64,000 bases of DNA, from contig NZ_CP142394.1 of the NCBI RefSeq assembly GCF_035930445.1, positions 1,955,501 through 2,019,500 on the forward strand, given 5' to 3'. The translations under genes and the position numbers were made by a program. The notes beneath the pieces are model-generated. The model made no database searches and was not told where the DNA came from. It worked only from the letters and a program-made list of their open reading frames with translations. Positions 1-7,798 of the stretch are shown here, in pieces. Position 1 is the stretch's first letter, and the number at the start of each line of letters is the position of its first letter. The DNA is from Sphingopyxis chilensis (GTDB taxonomy: Bacteria; Pseudomonadota; Alphaproteobacteria; Sphingomonadales; Sphingomonadaceae).

Positions 1-1
1 C

Positions 2-1036
2 CTCGCCGGAACGCTGATCGACGACGCATTGCTCGCGGCGCTGCTCGAGGAGGTGCTCGACGAGGCCACCGATCTGCACGCGAGCTTTTTCGAAGTCACC
101 ACCGCCGCCGCCTTCCTCGCCTTTGCGCGCATCCCCGCCGACGACTGCATCATCGAGGTCGGCCTCGGCGGTCGTCTCGACGCGACCAACATCATCCCGC
201 CGCCCGCAGTCGCCGGCATCGCCTCGCTGGGTATCGACCACGAAGCCTTCCTGCTCGCGTCCGAAGCCGGGACGCCCGACGATCCGGCGACGCGCATCGC
301 GTGGGAAAAAGCCGGGATCATCAAACCCGATACGCCGGTGGCAACCTTCGCCTATCCGTCCCTCGTGCAAGGCACCATCGCCGCCAAGGTCGCCTCGGTC
401 GGAGCCACGCTTTTTCCCGAAGGCGACGGCTGGACGGTCGAGGCCGATGGCAATGGCTTTCGCTGGACATCGAAACTGGGCTCGGTCGACCGGATACTGC
501 GGTCACGCATGGCGGGCGCGCACCAGATGCGCAACGCGGGGCTTGCCATCGCGATGCTGCGCCTCGCGCCCGGTCCACAGCCGAGCGACGACGCGATCGC
601 GCGGGGTGTCGCGGAAGCCTTCTGGCCGGGCCGGATGCAGCGTCTGGACTCGGGCCCGCTCACCGACCTGCTTCCTGACAACACGGAAATCTGGCTCGAC
701 GGCGCGCACAATGTCGACGCGGGCCTTGCGCTGGCGCGCCAGTTCGCGGGCGAGGCGCGGCGCATCCACCTGATCACCGGCATGCTCGCGAACAAGGACC
801 CCGCCGCGATCGTCGCGCCGCTGGCCGATCGCCTCGCGAGCCTGACCGCCGTTCCCGTTCCGGGGCACGAGCATCATGGCGCCGAAGCCTTCGGCGCCGG
901 GGCAAAAGCCGCCATGTCGGTCGCCGAAGCGCTGCGCGGCCTCGACGTCGATCCGGCAAGCGATATCGTCCTGATTGCCGGTTCGCTTTATCTCGCCGGC
1001 GAAGTGCTCAGCGCGAACCGGCAGTTTCCGGACTGA
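2..1036 (+). CDS. folC: Bifunctional dihydrofolate/folylpolyglutamate synthase, C-terminal part (5' end outside window)
   Basis: FolC adds glutamate to dihydropteroate and to folates, using ATP, in the cytosol. The frame is open from the first bases of the window, so the N-terminus with the P-loop lies upstream; 344 residues are visible. Family motifs seen are GLGGRLDATN (Mur-ligase central domain), a WEKAGIIK stretch, and LDGAHN at the start of the C-terminal domain. In many alphaproteobacteria folC follows accD, which cannot be checked here. The last 29 bp overlap the end of the convergent permease gene. The family call is firm; only the missing start limits it. Confidence 0.93.
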   Translation, partial: LAGTLIDDALLAALLEEVLDEATDLHASFFEVTTAAAFLAFARIPADDCIIEVGLGGRLDATNIIPPPAVAGIASLGIDHEAFLLASEAGTPDDPATRIAWEKAGIIKPDTPVATFAYPSLVQGTIAAKVASVGATLFPEGDGWTVEADGNGFRWTSKLGSVDRILRSRMAGAHQMRNAGLAIAMLRLAPGPQPSDDAIARGVAEAFWPGRMQRLDSGPLTDLLPDNTEIWLDGAHNVDAGLALARQFAGEARRIHLITGMLANKDPAAIVAPLADRLASLTAVPVPGHEHHGAEAFGAGAKAAMSVAEALRGLDVDPASDIVLIAGSLYLAGEVLSANRQFPD

Positions 1037-2717
1037 CGGCCTGAGGCGACGCCTCGGGTATCTCGACCTCGCCCGCCGTTCCGATCGAGCGATCGACCAG
1101 CCCCGAGCGCATCATCCACCAGAAGATCAGAATGCCCGGCACCGCGAGCGCGGTCGTCAGCAGGTAAAAATCGACATAGCCGAACTGTTCGATCAGCTTG
1201 CCCGCGCTGGTCCCGGTCAGGAAGCGCCCGAGGATGCTCGCCGCGGCAGAGAAAAGCGCGAAATGGGTCGCGGTGAAGCGCAGGTCGGCGAGCGCCGACA
1301 GATAGGCGACGACACAGACGCCGCCGATCCCGCTCGCGAAATTCTCGAACCCGATCGCACCGGCCATGCCCCAATTGCTGTGTCCGGCGGCGGCCAGGCC
1401 GGCAAAGCTGAAATTCGAAATCGCCATCAGGACAAGGCTGAGCAGCACCGACCGCTTCATGCCGAACCGGGCATAGATGATACCGCCGACGAACACCCCG
1501 GCGAGCAGCGCCCAGAAGCCGAGACCGACGTCGTAGAAGGCAATCTCGTCGTTGGTATAGCCCAGATCCTCGAACAACAGGCGGAAGGTCAGATTGGCGA
1601 GCGTGTCGCCGATCTTGTGGAGCAGCAGGAAGAAGAGGATCAGGATCGCCCCCTCGCGCGAGAAAAACTCCGCGAGCGGCCCGACCGCGCCCTTGTCGGG
1701 CGCCTGGCCTTCGCGTGACCTGGTCGGCAGGGCGACCAGCGCTGCGATAACGAGCGCGCCGACGGCCAGCACGACGCCGAGCAGCGTCGCGCCGACATAG
1801 GCGGCGATCGTGCCCCAATCGGTCGCCAGCACCGCGACGAGCGCCAGCGCGGGCAGCGCGATGATCCAGTTCACCTGTCCGCTCCATCCGATATCGCGCG
1901 CGCGGCGGGCGGAGAGGTCGAACAGCGGGAACAGATAGCCGACGAGCACCATCAGCGTGAGGATGTCGACATCGAGCCATTGATCGACCTGCCGCGCGAC
2001 GAGGAAGGCGATCGGGAAACTGAGGATGAAGATCGCATAATAGGCGCGCGACAGATAGGCCGGCCAATGACGCTCGATCTTGCGTTCGGGTTCGCCCATC
2101 ACCAGCCCGGTGATGATCGCGGGCAGGACCAGCGCCGCGCACACCATGTAGGCGACACCCCAGCCCGCGCGTTCGGCAACGACCAGGGCCATTGCGCCCG
2201 CCACCGCGGCGCCAATGCGCCAGCCATATTGCGACATCCCAGATCCGGTCCCCAACTGCTCGGGCGCGAGCAGTTCGATGCGATAGGCGTCGATAACGAT
2301 ATCGAAGGTCGCGCCAGCCAGTCCCACCGAGATCGCGGCCAGCGCCACGACCGCGAGCGACGCCTTGGGGTCGAGGTTGCCCAGCACCGTGACCGCGAGG
2401 AAGACCAGCGCGCCGACGAGGATCAGCCACGACCGCCGCTGGCCGATTCGGCCGAGGATCGGGATACGGAAGCGGTCGATCGCCGGCGCCCACGCCCATT
2501 TGAGGTTATACGCCAGGAAGGTCAGCGCGAAAGCCGTGACCGACGATTTCTCGATGCCGTCCTGCGCGAGGCGCGTCGTCAGCGTCGCGCCGATCATTGC
2601 GAACGGGAAACCCGACGATATGCCGAGGAACAGGGCGGCAAGCGGCGCGGGCTCGAGATAGGGGCGCAAACTGTCGCGCCAGCCCTTCGGTGCCGGCATC
2701 GCCGCATTTGTCGACAT
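1008..2717 (-). CDS. AmpG-type muropeptide/PAT family MFS permease
   Basis: This is a 569-residue inner-membrane transporter with about 12-14 hydrophobic segments. The N-terminal block (SGFPFAMIGATLTTRLAQDG, then FLAYNLKWAWAPAIDR) is typical of AmpG-like permeases that import anhydromuropeptides for cell-wall recycling. It is longer than E. coli AmpG (about 490 aa), as is usual in alphaproteobacteria, with a long polar loop near residues 335-355. The ATG at 2717 is chosen because AAAGGGGA precedes it; the frame stays open to 2765 but lacks a ribosome site there. The gene converges on folC with a 29 bp overlap. Substrate is inferred from the family only. Confidence 0.85.
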   Translation of the reverse strand: MSTNAAMPAPKGWRDSLRPYLEPAPLAALFLGISSGFPFAMIGATLTTRLAQDGIEKSSVTAFALTFLAYNLKWAWAPAIDRFRIPILGRIGQRRSWLILVGALVFLAVTVLGNLDPKASLAVVALAAISVGLAGATFDIVIDAYRIELLAPEQLGTGSGMSQYGWRIGAAVAGAMALVVAERAGWGVAYMVCAALVLPAIITGLVMGEPERKIERHWPAYLSRAYYAIFILSFPIAFLVARQVDQWLDVDILTLMVLVGYLFPLFDLSARRARDIGWSGQVNWIIALPALALVAVLATDWGTIAAYVGATLLGVVLAVGALVIAALVALPTRSREGQAPDKGAVGPLAEFFSREGAILILFFLLLHKIGDTLANLTFRLLFEDLGYTNDEIAFYDVGLGFWALLAGVFVGGIIYARFGMKRSVLLSLVLMAISNFSFAGLAAAGHSNWGMAGAIGFENFASGIGGVCVVAYLSALADLRFTATHFALFSAAASILGRFLTGTSAGKLIEQFGYVDFYLLTTALAVPGILIFWWMMRSGLVDRSIGTAGEVEIPEASPQAVSPETAGSR

Positions 2718-2842
2718 GATATTCCCCTTTGCCGCGTGCCGATCGGTCATCGCCGATTGTAGCAACGGCCTAAAGCCTCGGGGGCAAATTGGAAGCGGCT
2801 AAATCGCCGCCGATCCGCCCCGCCCTGTCGGCTCGCCGCATC

Positions 2843-3280
2843 TCATGCGGTGGCGGGGCGCCAGTAGGTCGTCAGGCCGCTCACCTTGCGCGGCGCCTCA
2901 TTCTTGCAAATCATCGTTTCGAGCGCCTTCAGCGCCGAAATCAGCGCCGAAGCGCTGTGCGGCTTGCCGAGGCATGCCATCGCGATCTCGCTTGCGTCGG
3001 CGGGGCATTGTCCGGTCACCAGCAGCACCGCGATGCCGCGGTCGCGCGCCAACCGCGCGACTTCACGTCCGGTCATGTGGCCCGCCAGGCCAAGATCGAG
3101 CACCAGCGCGTCGACCGGTTCGGCCGCCATCACCGCTACCGCCGCCTCGCCCGAATCGACCGTTGCGACGACCTGATACCCGCCGTGCTTCAGCGTATGC
3201 TCATTGTCGAAAGCGGTCAGCGGATCATCCTCGATGATCAGCAACCGCTTGATGCAGGTCGGGCGGGACGCGAAGAGCAT
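2843..3280 (-). CDS. Single-domain response regulator (CheY-like receiver)
   Basis: This 145-residue protein is essentially one receiver domain. The acidic pocket is LLIIEDD (E17-D18-D19), the predicted phosphoacceptor is Asp62 in LVLDLGLAG, the switch Thr sits in LLVTGQ, and the conserved Lys-Pro is in GKPHS near the C-terminus. No output domain is present. The start at 3280 has AAAGGGAG upstream; a longer frame to 3385 lacks a ribosome site and would overlap the divergent rluB region. No kinase is adjacent, so it is an orphan, likely signalling by protein interaction. Partners cannot be inferred from this window. Confidence 0.88.
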   Translation of the reverse strand: MLFASRPTCIKRLLIIEDDPLTAFDNEHTLKHGGYQVVATVDSGEAAVAVMAAEPVDALVLDLGLAGHMTGREVARLARDRGIAVLLVTGQCPADASEIAMACLGKPHSASALISALKALETMICKNEAPRKVSGLTTYWRPATA

Positions 3281-3436
3281 GTTTACTCCCTTTGACATTG
3301 CCATGACTCGCTGCGCGTCATCCCGCAAGATCGCTTCTGCTTGCCATCGACGAAGCGGGTCTTTTGCGGCTATGGGCGTGTTCACGACGCAACACTATTC
3401 TCCTTCGAGAACGACAAGAAAGCCAAATCCGTTCCG

Positions 3437-4282
3437 ATGCCACCCCCCCGACCGCCCCGCTCGACGCCTCGCTCCGCCGCAGATCGCGACGCCCCGAAAG
3501 GCCGCCGCGCCGCGCGGGGCGCCGTTTCGGCGCTCAAGACCAAGCCGGCCGAAGAGCAGGAGGAAGGGCCGCAGCGCATCGCCAAGCTGCTCGCGCGCGC
3601 CGGCGTCGGATCGCGGCGCGACGTCGAACGGATGATCGAGGAAGGCCGCATCGCGCTGAATGGCGAGGTCATCGCCCAGCCCGCTCCGCTCCTCTCCACG
3701 CTTGAAGGCTTGACGGTCGATGGCAATCCGGTCGCGAAACCCGTTTCGACGCGCCTCTATCGTTTCCACAAGCCTGCGGGCTGCCTTACCGCCGCGCGCG
3801 ATCCCAAGGGCCGCAAGACGATCTACGATCTCTTGCCCAAGGGCCTGCCGCGACTGATGCCCGTCGGCCGCCTCGACTATAATACCGAGGGGCTGCTGCT
3901 GCTCACCAACGATGGCGAGTTCAAGCGCCAGCTCGAACTGCCCGCGAGCGGGGTCGAGCGTACCTATCGCGCGCGCGCTTTCGGCGACATCAGCCAGGCG
4001 CAGCTTGAGGAGCTGGCGATGGGGATCGAGATCGATGGCGTTCGCTATGGCAAGATCGACGCCAATCTCGAACGCCGCACGGGTCGCAATCAGTGGATCG
4101 AAATGACGCTGACCGAGGGCAAGAACCGCGAGGTCCGCCGCGTGCTCGAACATTTCGGGCTGCAGGTCAGCCGCCTGATACGCACGCGCTACGGCCAGTT
4201 CACGCTCGAAGGGCTCGATATGGGCGCGGCCGAGGTCGTACCGCGCGACGAGCTGTTCCAGTTCCGGCGGCGGATGAAATAG
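3437..4282 (+). CDS. rluB: Pseudouridine synthase, RluB/RsuA family
   Basis: The product (281 aa) has an N-terminal basic, Pro-rich leader, an S4 RNA-binding domain (around residues 45-90, with RIAKLLARAGVGSRRDVERM) and a RsuA-type catalytic domain. The catalytic Asp lies in GRLDYNTEGLLLLTNDG, and the C-terminal EGKNREVRR motif is present. RluB makes pseudouridine 2605 in 23S rRNA; the closely related RluE/RluF or RsuA activities cannot be excluded by motif alone, though S4 plus length favour RluB. A TTG at 3341 would extend it by 32 residues, but the ATG at 3437 starts nearer the domain. It is followed 1 bp later by rsmD, so the two form an rRNA-modification operon. Confidence 0.88.
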   Translation: MPPPRPPRSTPRSAADRDAPKGRRAARGAVSALKTKPAEEQEEGPQRIAKLLARAGVGSRRDVERMIEEGRIALNGEVIAQPAPLLSTLEGLTVDGNPVAKPVSTRLYRFHKPAGCLTAARDPKGRKTIYDLLPKGLPRLMPVGRLDYNTEGLLLLTNDGEFKRQLELPASGVERTYRARAFGDISQAQLEELAMGIEIDGVRYGKIDANLERRTGRNQWIEMTLTEGKNREVRRVLEHFGLQVSRLIRTRYGQFTLEGLDMGAAEVVPRDELFQFRRRMK

Positions 4283-4283
4283 G

Positions 4284-4826
4284 ATGCGCGTTATTTCCGG
4301 CGAATGGCGCGGCCGCAAGCTGCTCGCGCCCAGGAACGACGCCACGAGGCCCACCGCCGACCGCACGCGCGAAACGCTTTTCTCGATGCTCGCGAGCCGC
4401 CTCGGCAGCTTTGAAGGGCTGTACGTCGCCGATCTGTTCGCGGGCTCGGGCGCGCTCGGGATCGAGGCTTTGTCGCGGGGCGCCGAACAATGCCTGTTCG
4501 CCGAACAGGATCGCGACGCGCTCGACGCACTGCGCAAGAATCTCGGCGCGCTCGGCGCCATGCCGCGCGCCGACATTCGTGCCGGGTCCGTGCTCGCGCT
4601 GGGGCCCGCGCGGCGTAGCTACGACCTGCTCCTGCTCGACGCGCCCTATGGCACCGGCGCCGGCAGCGTTGCGCTCGACAAGCTGGGCCGCCTGGGCTGG
4701 ATCGGACCCGACAGCTGGATCTCGATCGAGACCGGCGAGAAGGAAGCGGTCGAGGTCGCCGGCCTTGAAATCGACGCAGAGCGCAAGGTCGGCAAGGCGA
4801 AGCTGACGCTGCTCAGGCTGGCGTAG
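4284..4826 (+). CDS. rsmD: 16S rRNA (guanine966-N2)-methyltransferase RsmD
   Basis: This 180-residue SAM-dependent methyltransferase methylates G966 of 16S rRNA. It opens with MRVISGEWRGRKL, the usual RsmD start, followed by RPTADRTRETLFSML and the SAM loop DLFAGSGALGIEALSRGA. The catalytic motif IV reads DAPY instead of the common DPPF/DPPY. The start codon lies 1 bp after the rluB stop, so the genes are co-transcribed. The last 14 bp overlap the convergent permease gene. Call is firm from motifs and length. Confidence 0.93.
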   Translation: MRVISGEWRGRKLLAPRNDATRPTADRTRETLFSMLASRLGSFEGLYVADLFAGSGALGIEALSRGAEQCLFAEQDRDALDALRKNLGALGAMPRADIRAGSVLALGPARRSYDLLLLDAPYGTGAGSVALDKLGRLGWIGPDSWISIETGEKEAVEVAGLEIDAERKVGKAKLTLLRLA

Positions 4827-6084
4827 CGATCCGCCGCACCATCAAGAGGCCCAGCCAGCTCACGATCCCGGCGAGCGCCAGATAATAGCCCACCGTTTCG
4901 GTCCCGCCGCGCTCCGCCAGCGCCTGCGCGACGATCGGCGCCATCGCACCGCCAAGGATACCGCCCGCGTTGAATGCCACCGACGCTCCCGTATAACGAA
5001 CGCGCACCGGGAAGAGCCCGGTCAGCCAGCTTCCGAGCGGGCCATAGACCAGCCCCATCACGAACAGCGCCGCGGCCAATCCGAGGAAGATCAGCGACCA
5101 GCTTCCCGACGCGAGCGACGGCCCGAACAGGAAACCGATCAGGATCGTCGCGCCGCATCCCCAGGTCAGCACGCGTTGCGCGCTCGACGCGTCGCTCCAG
5201 TATCCGGCCGCGATTATACCGATCGCCATGAACAGGATCGCGCCGAGCTGGATCAACAGGAATTGCTCCTTCGGATAGCCGAGCGCCGTTGTCCCGTGCG
5301 CGAGCGCAAAGCTCGTCGCGAGATAGAAGATCGCGAAGCAGGCGACGACGGCGAAGGTTCCCGCAAGCGTCGCAACCAGATGGTGCCGAAACAGCTCCCC
5401 AAGCGGCACCGCGACCGGTGCCTCCTCGGCGACAGCCTTGGCGAAGGCCGGTGTCTCGCCGATCTTCAATCGCACCCACAAGCCAAGCCCGACGAGCACC
5501 GCCGACAGCAGGAACGGGATGCGCCAGCCCCACGCGGCGAAGTCGGGATCGCTCAGCCCCAGGCCCAGTAGCAGGAACAGGCCATTCGCGGCGATGAAGC
5601 CGACAGGGGCGCCCAATTGCGGAAACATGCCGAAACGCGATTTCCATCCCGGCGGCGCATTCTCGACCGCGAGCAATGCCGCGCCGCCCCACTCGCCGCC
5701 GAGACCGAAGCCCTGTCCAAAGCGCAGGATGCACAGCAGCAGCGGCGCCACCCAGCCCACCATCGCATAGGTCGGCAGGAAGGCGATGAGCAAGGTCGAG
5801 GCGCCCATCAGCATCAGCGAGGCCACCAGCGTCGACTTGCGCCCGATCCGGTCGCCATAATGGCCGAAGACGATCGCCCCCACGGGCCGCGCGAAAAAGG
5901 CGAGCCCGAAGGTCATGAAGCTGTACATCAGCTGCGCCGAAGCCGAGCTTTCAGGAAAGAAGAGCGGCCCGAACACGAGCGCCGCCGCGGTTCCATAGAT
6001 ATAGAAATCATAGAATTCGACCGCGGTGCCGACGAGGCTCGCGGTCAGGATACGGCGATGTTGCCGATAGGGTGCCAGATCCAC
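4813..6084 (-). CDS. MHS-family MFS transporter (metabolite:H+ symporter)
   Basis: A 423-residue, roughly 12-TM permease. The first helix region GTAVEFYDFYIYG, the loop 2-3 signature GHYGDRIGRK, and RFGQGFGLGGEWGGA are hallmarks of the metabolite:H+ symporter family (ShiA, KgtP, ProP relatives). These proteins import organic acids or osmolytes driven by protons; the substrate cannot be told from the sequence. The start is GTG at 6084, with the first TM beginning soon after. It overlaps the end of convergent rsmD by 14 bp. Confidence 0.88.
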   Translation of the reverse strand: MDLAPYRQHRRILTASLVGTAVEFYDFYIYGTAAALVFGPLFFPESSASAQLMYSFMTFGLAFFARPVGAIVFGHYGDRIGRKSTLVASLMLMGASTLLIAFLPTYAMVGWVAPLLLCILRFGQGFGLGGEWGGAALLAVENAPPGWKSRFGMFPQLGAPVGFIAANGLFLLLGLGLSDPDFAAWGWRIPFLLSAVLVGLGLWVRLKIGETPAFAKAVAEEAPVAVPLGELFRHHLVATLAGTFAVVACFAIFYLATSFALAHGTTALGYPKEQFLLIQLGAILFMAIGIIAAGYWSDASSAQRVLTWGCGATILIGFLFGPSLASGSWSLIFLGLAAALFVMGLVYGPLGSWLTGLFPVRVRYTGASVAFNAGGILGGAMAPIVAQALAERGGTETVGYYLALAGIVSWLGLLMVRRIATPA

Positions 6085-6161
6085 GGCCGATGCCCCTCCC
6101 CATTGCTGTCGGCGACGCTTTGGGCGCGCGCCCTCTCCGGCGCAAGCGGGAATGCGAAGCG

Positions 6162-6728
6162 TCAGCGGCCTCGCGGCGCAAGTTGCGCGCGCAGACGCAG
6201 CAATTCACGCTCGGGAACCCTCGACAGCGACGCTGCGGGCTTGCCCTTGCGCAGGCGTTCGCGATCCTTCTCCGATGGTTCGACGCGTCGCACGCGCACC
6301 GGCGCATGCCCCTGCGCCTTCATGCCGAGTTGCTCGGCCGCACCGCTCGACAGGTCGATGATCCGGCCGAGCGCGAAGGGCCCGCGATCATTGACGCGGA
6401 CAATGATCCGCCGCCCGCTGTCGAGCGCGGTCACCTCGACATAGGTCGGCAGCGGCAATGTCGTATGCGCTGCCGTGATCCAGCCGGGCCGGAACTTCTC
6501 GCCATTGGCGGTGCGATTCCCCGACTCGCTGCCGTACCAGCTCGCATAGCCGAGCGCGTCATAGGCGGGCGCGGCGGCAGGTACATAGGTCGTACCGCGG
6601 ATCGTATAGGCGGGCCCGATCCGCACCGGCGCATCGGCAACGGGACGGTAATTGCCGCCAGCACAGGCGGAGAGAGCGAGAACGGCCAGTGTCGTTCCGG
6701 CCAGTTTCATTGTGGGATTTCGCTGCAT
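6162..6728 (-). CDS. rlpA: RlpA-like septal ring lytic transglycosylase lipoprotein
   Basis: A double-psi beta-barrel protein, about 188 aa. It starts with a lipoprotein signal whose lipobox LSAC gives a lipidated Cys, then the RlpA core: ASWYG followed by TANGE, and the catalytic VNDRGPF with GRIIDLSSGAA. RlpA enzymes cut denuded glycan strands at the division septum. No C-terminal SPOR domain is present; a basic tail follows. Two starts are possible, ATG 6728 or ATG 6710; neither has a clear ribosome site and both keep the signal peptide. The frame extends further upstream, but that would overlap an intergenic palindrome. Confidence 0.87.
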   Translation of the reverse strand: MQRNPTMKLAGTTLAVLALSACAGGNYRPVADAPVRIGPAYTIRGTTYVPAAAPAYDALGYASWYGSESGNRTANGEKFRPGWITAAHTTLPLPTYVEVTALDSGRRIIVRVNDRGPFALGRIIDLSSGAAEQLGMKAQGHAPVRVRRVEPSEKDRERLRKGKPAASLSRVPERELLRLRAQLAPRGR

Positions 6729-6806
6729 CGCGGGACCGTAGATGCGGCACACGACGAGATAAAGCGTGAATGGCGGCCTTGTGGGGTGGTGAGCGGACGT
6801 TGACCT

Positions 6807-6834
6807 TCTCCCCTCCCGCAAGCGGGAGGGGAGA
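6807..6834. repeat. REP-like intergenic palindrome (copy 1)
   Basis: A perfect 13-bp inverted repeat with arms TCTCCCCTCCCGC / GCGGGAGGGGAGA and a two-base loop lies between rlpA and the DUF2520 gene. Outer bases GTTGAC and GTCAAC also pair, lengthening the hairpin. A related copy sits at 27072-27152, sharing the core GCGGGAGGGGAGA and the flank GGTCGAAAAC. This looks like a dispersed intergenic element rather than a terminator: there is no T-run. Confidence 0.7.
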
Positions 6835-6906
6835 CGAATGTCAACTTCCGGTCGAAAACTGACGTTCCGTTGGCGAAACACTTACCCGCACGTTACAACG
6901 GCGCGT

Positions 6907-7788
6907 ATGACCGACTTTCGTTTTCAGCAGCCCGGTATTGTCGGCGCAGGCCGGGTCGCGCAGGCGCTTGCTCTTGCGCTGGGACCACATGCGAGCGCAT
7001 CGCCGATGATGTGGGGTCGCTCACCCGAAAAGGCGGGCGGCGCGGCGGAGGGCGTCGGCGCCCTTGCGGAACCCGACCTCGACCGCCTGATCGCCGAATG
7101 CGACGTCGTCGCGGTCGCCGTCGCCGACGATGCGCTGGAAAAAATCGTGCCGGGTATCGCGGCGGCGCTGCCGGCGGATCGCAGCGTCATGATCTTTCAC
7201 GTCAGCGGGCGAAGCGGCGCGGCGATCCTGGAACCGCTTCGCCTCATCGGCGCCCGGACCGCCGCGATCCACCCGGCAATGACCTTCACCGGCGACCCGC
7301 AGGCCGAGGTGCGGCGCATGACCGGCGCGCGCTTCGCGATCACCGGCTCGACGAGCGAGGCCACCGGACAAGCCCAACGCATCGTCGCGCTGTTCGGCGG
7401 CATCGCGGTCGAAATCGCCGAGGACCGGCGGGCACTCTATCATGCGGCGCTCTGCCATGCGTCGAACCATCTCGTGACGCTGATCACGGGCGCAGCGAGC
7501 GCATTGGAGGATGCGGGGGTCGATGATCCCCCCGCTCTGCTTGCTCCGCTTGTACGCGCCGCGCTCGAAAACAGCCTCGCCCTGGGTTTCGCGGGATTGT
7601 CGGGGCCGTTACTGCGCGGCGACGCGCACACGATCGGCGGGCATCTCGAAACGCTCCGGGTGCAGAGCCCCGACCTTTTGCCCGCCTATCGCGCGATGGC
7701 ACGGGCAACGCTCGGCGAATTGAAACGACACGGAAGCACGCCACCGGCCCGCCTCACCGCACTGGACAGCCTGCTCGCTGTTCCCTAA
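6907..7788 (+). CDS. Rossmann-like and DUF2520 domain protein (NADP-dependent oxidoreductase fold)
   Basis: The 293-residue product has an N-terminal nucleotide-binding Rossmann fold (IVGAGRVAQALALAL, residues about 9-23) and a C-terminal DUF2520 helical domain (from about residue 130, with IHPAMTF and ALCHASNHLVTL). The arrangement resembles pyrroline-5-carboxylate and 6-phosphogluconate-type dehydrogenases, but the substrate is not known for this family. The ATG at 6907 places the glycine motif near the N-terminus; the upstream frame runs through the palindrome and is unlikely to be coding. The helicase gene follows 10 bp later on the same strand. Confidence 0.85.
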   Translation: MTDFRFQQPGIVGAGRVAQALALALGPHASASPMMWGRSPEKAGGAAEGVGALAEPDLDRLIAECDVVAVAVADDALEKIVPGIAAALPADRSVMIFHVSGRSGAAILEPLRLIGARTAAIHPAMTFTGDPQAEVRRMTGARFAITGSTSEATGQAQRIVALFGGIAVEIAEDRRALYHAALCHASNHLVTLITGAASALEDAGVDDPPALLAPLVRAALENSLALGFAGLSGPLLRGDAHTIGGHLETLRVQSPDLLPAYRAMARATLGELKRHGSTPPARLTALDSLLAVP

Positions 7789-7798
7789 TCGTTCGCGC

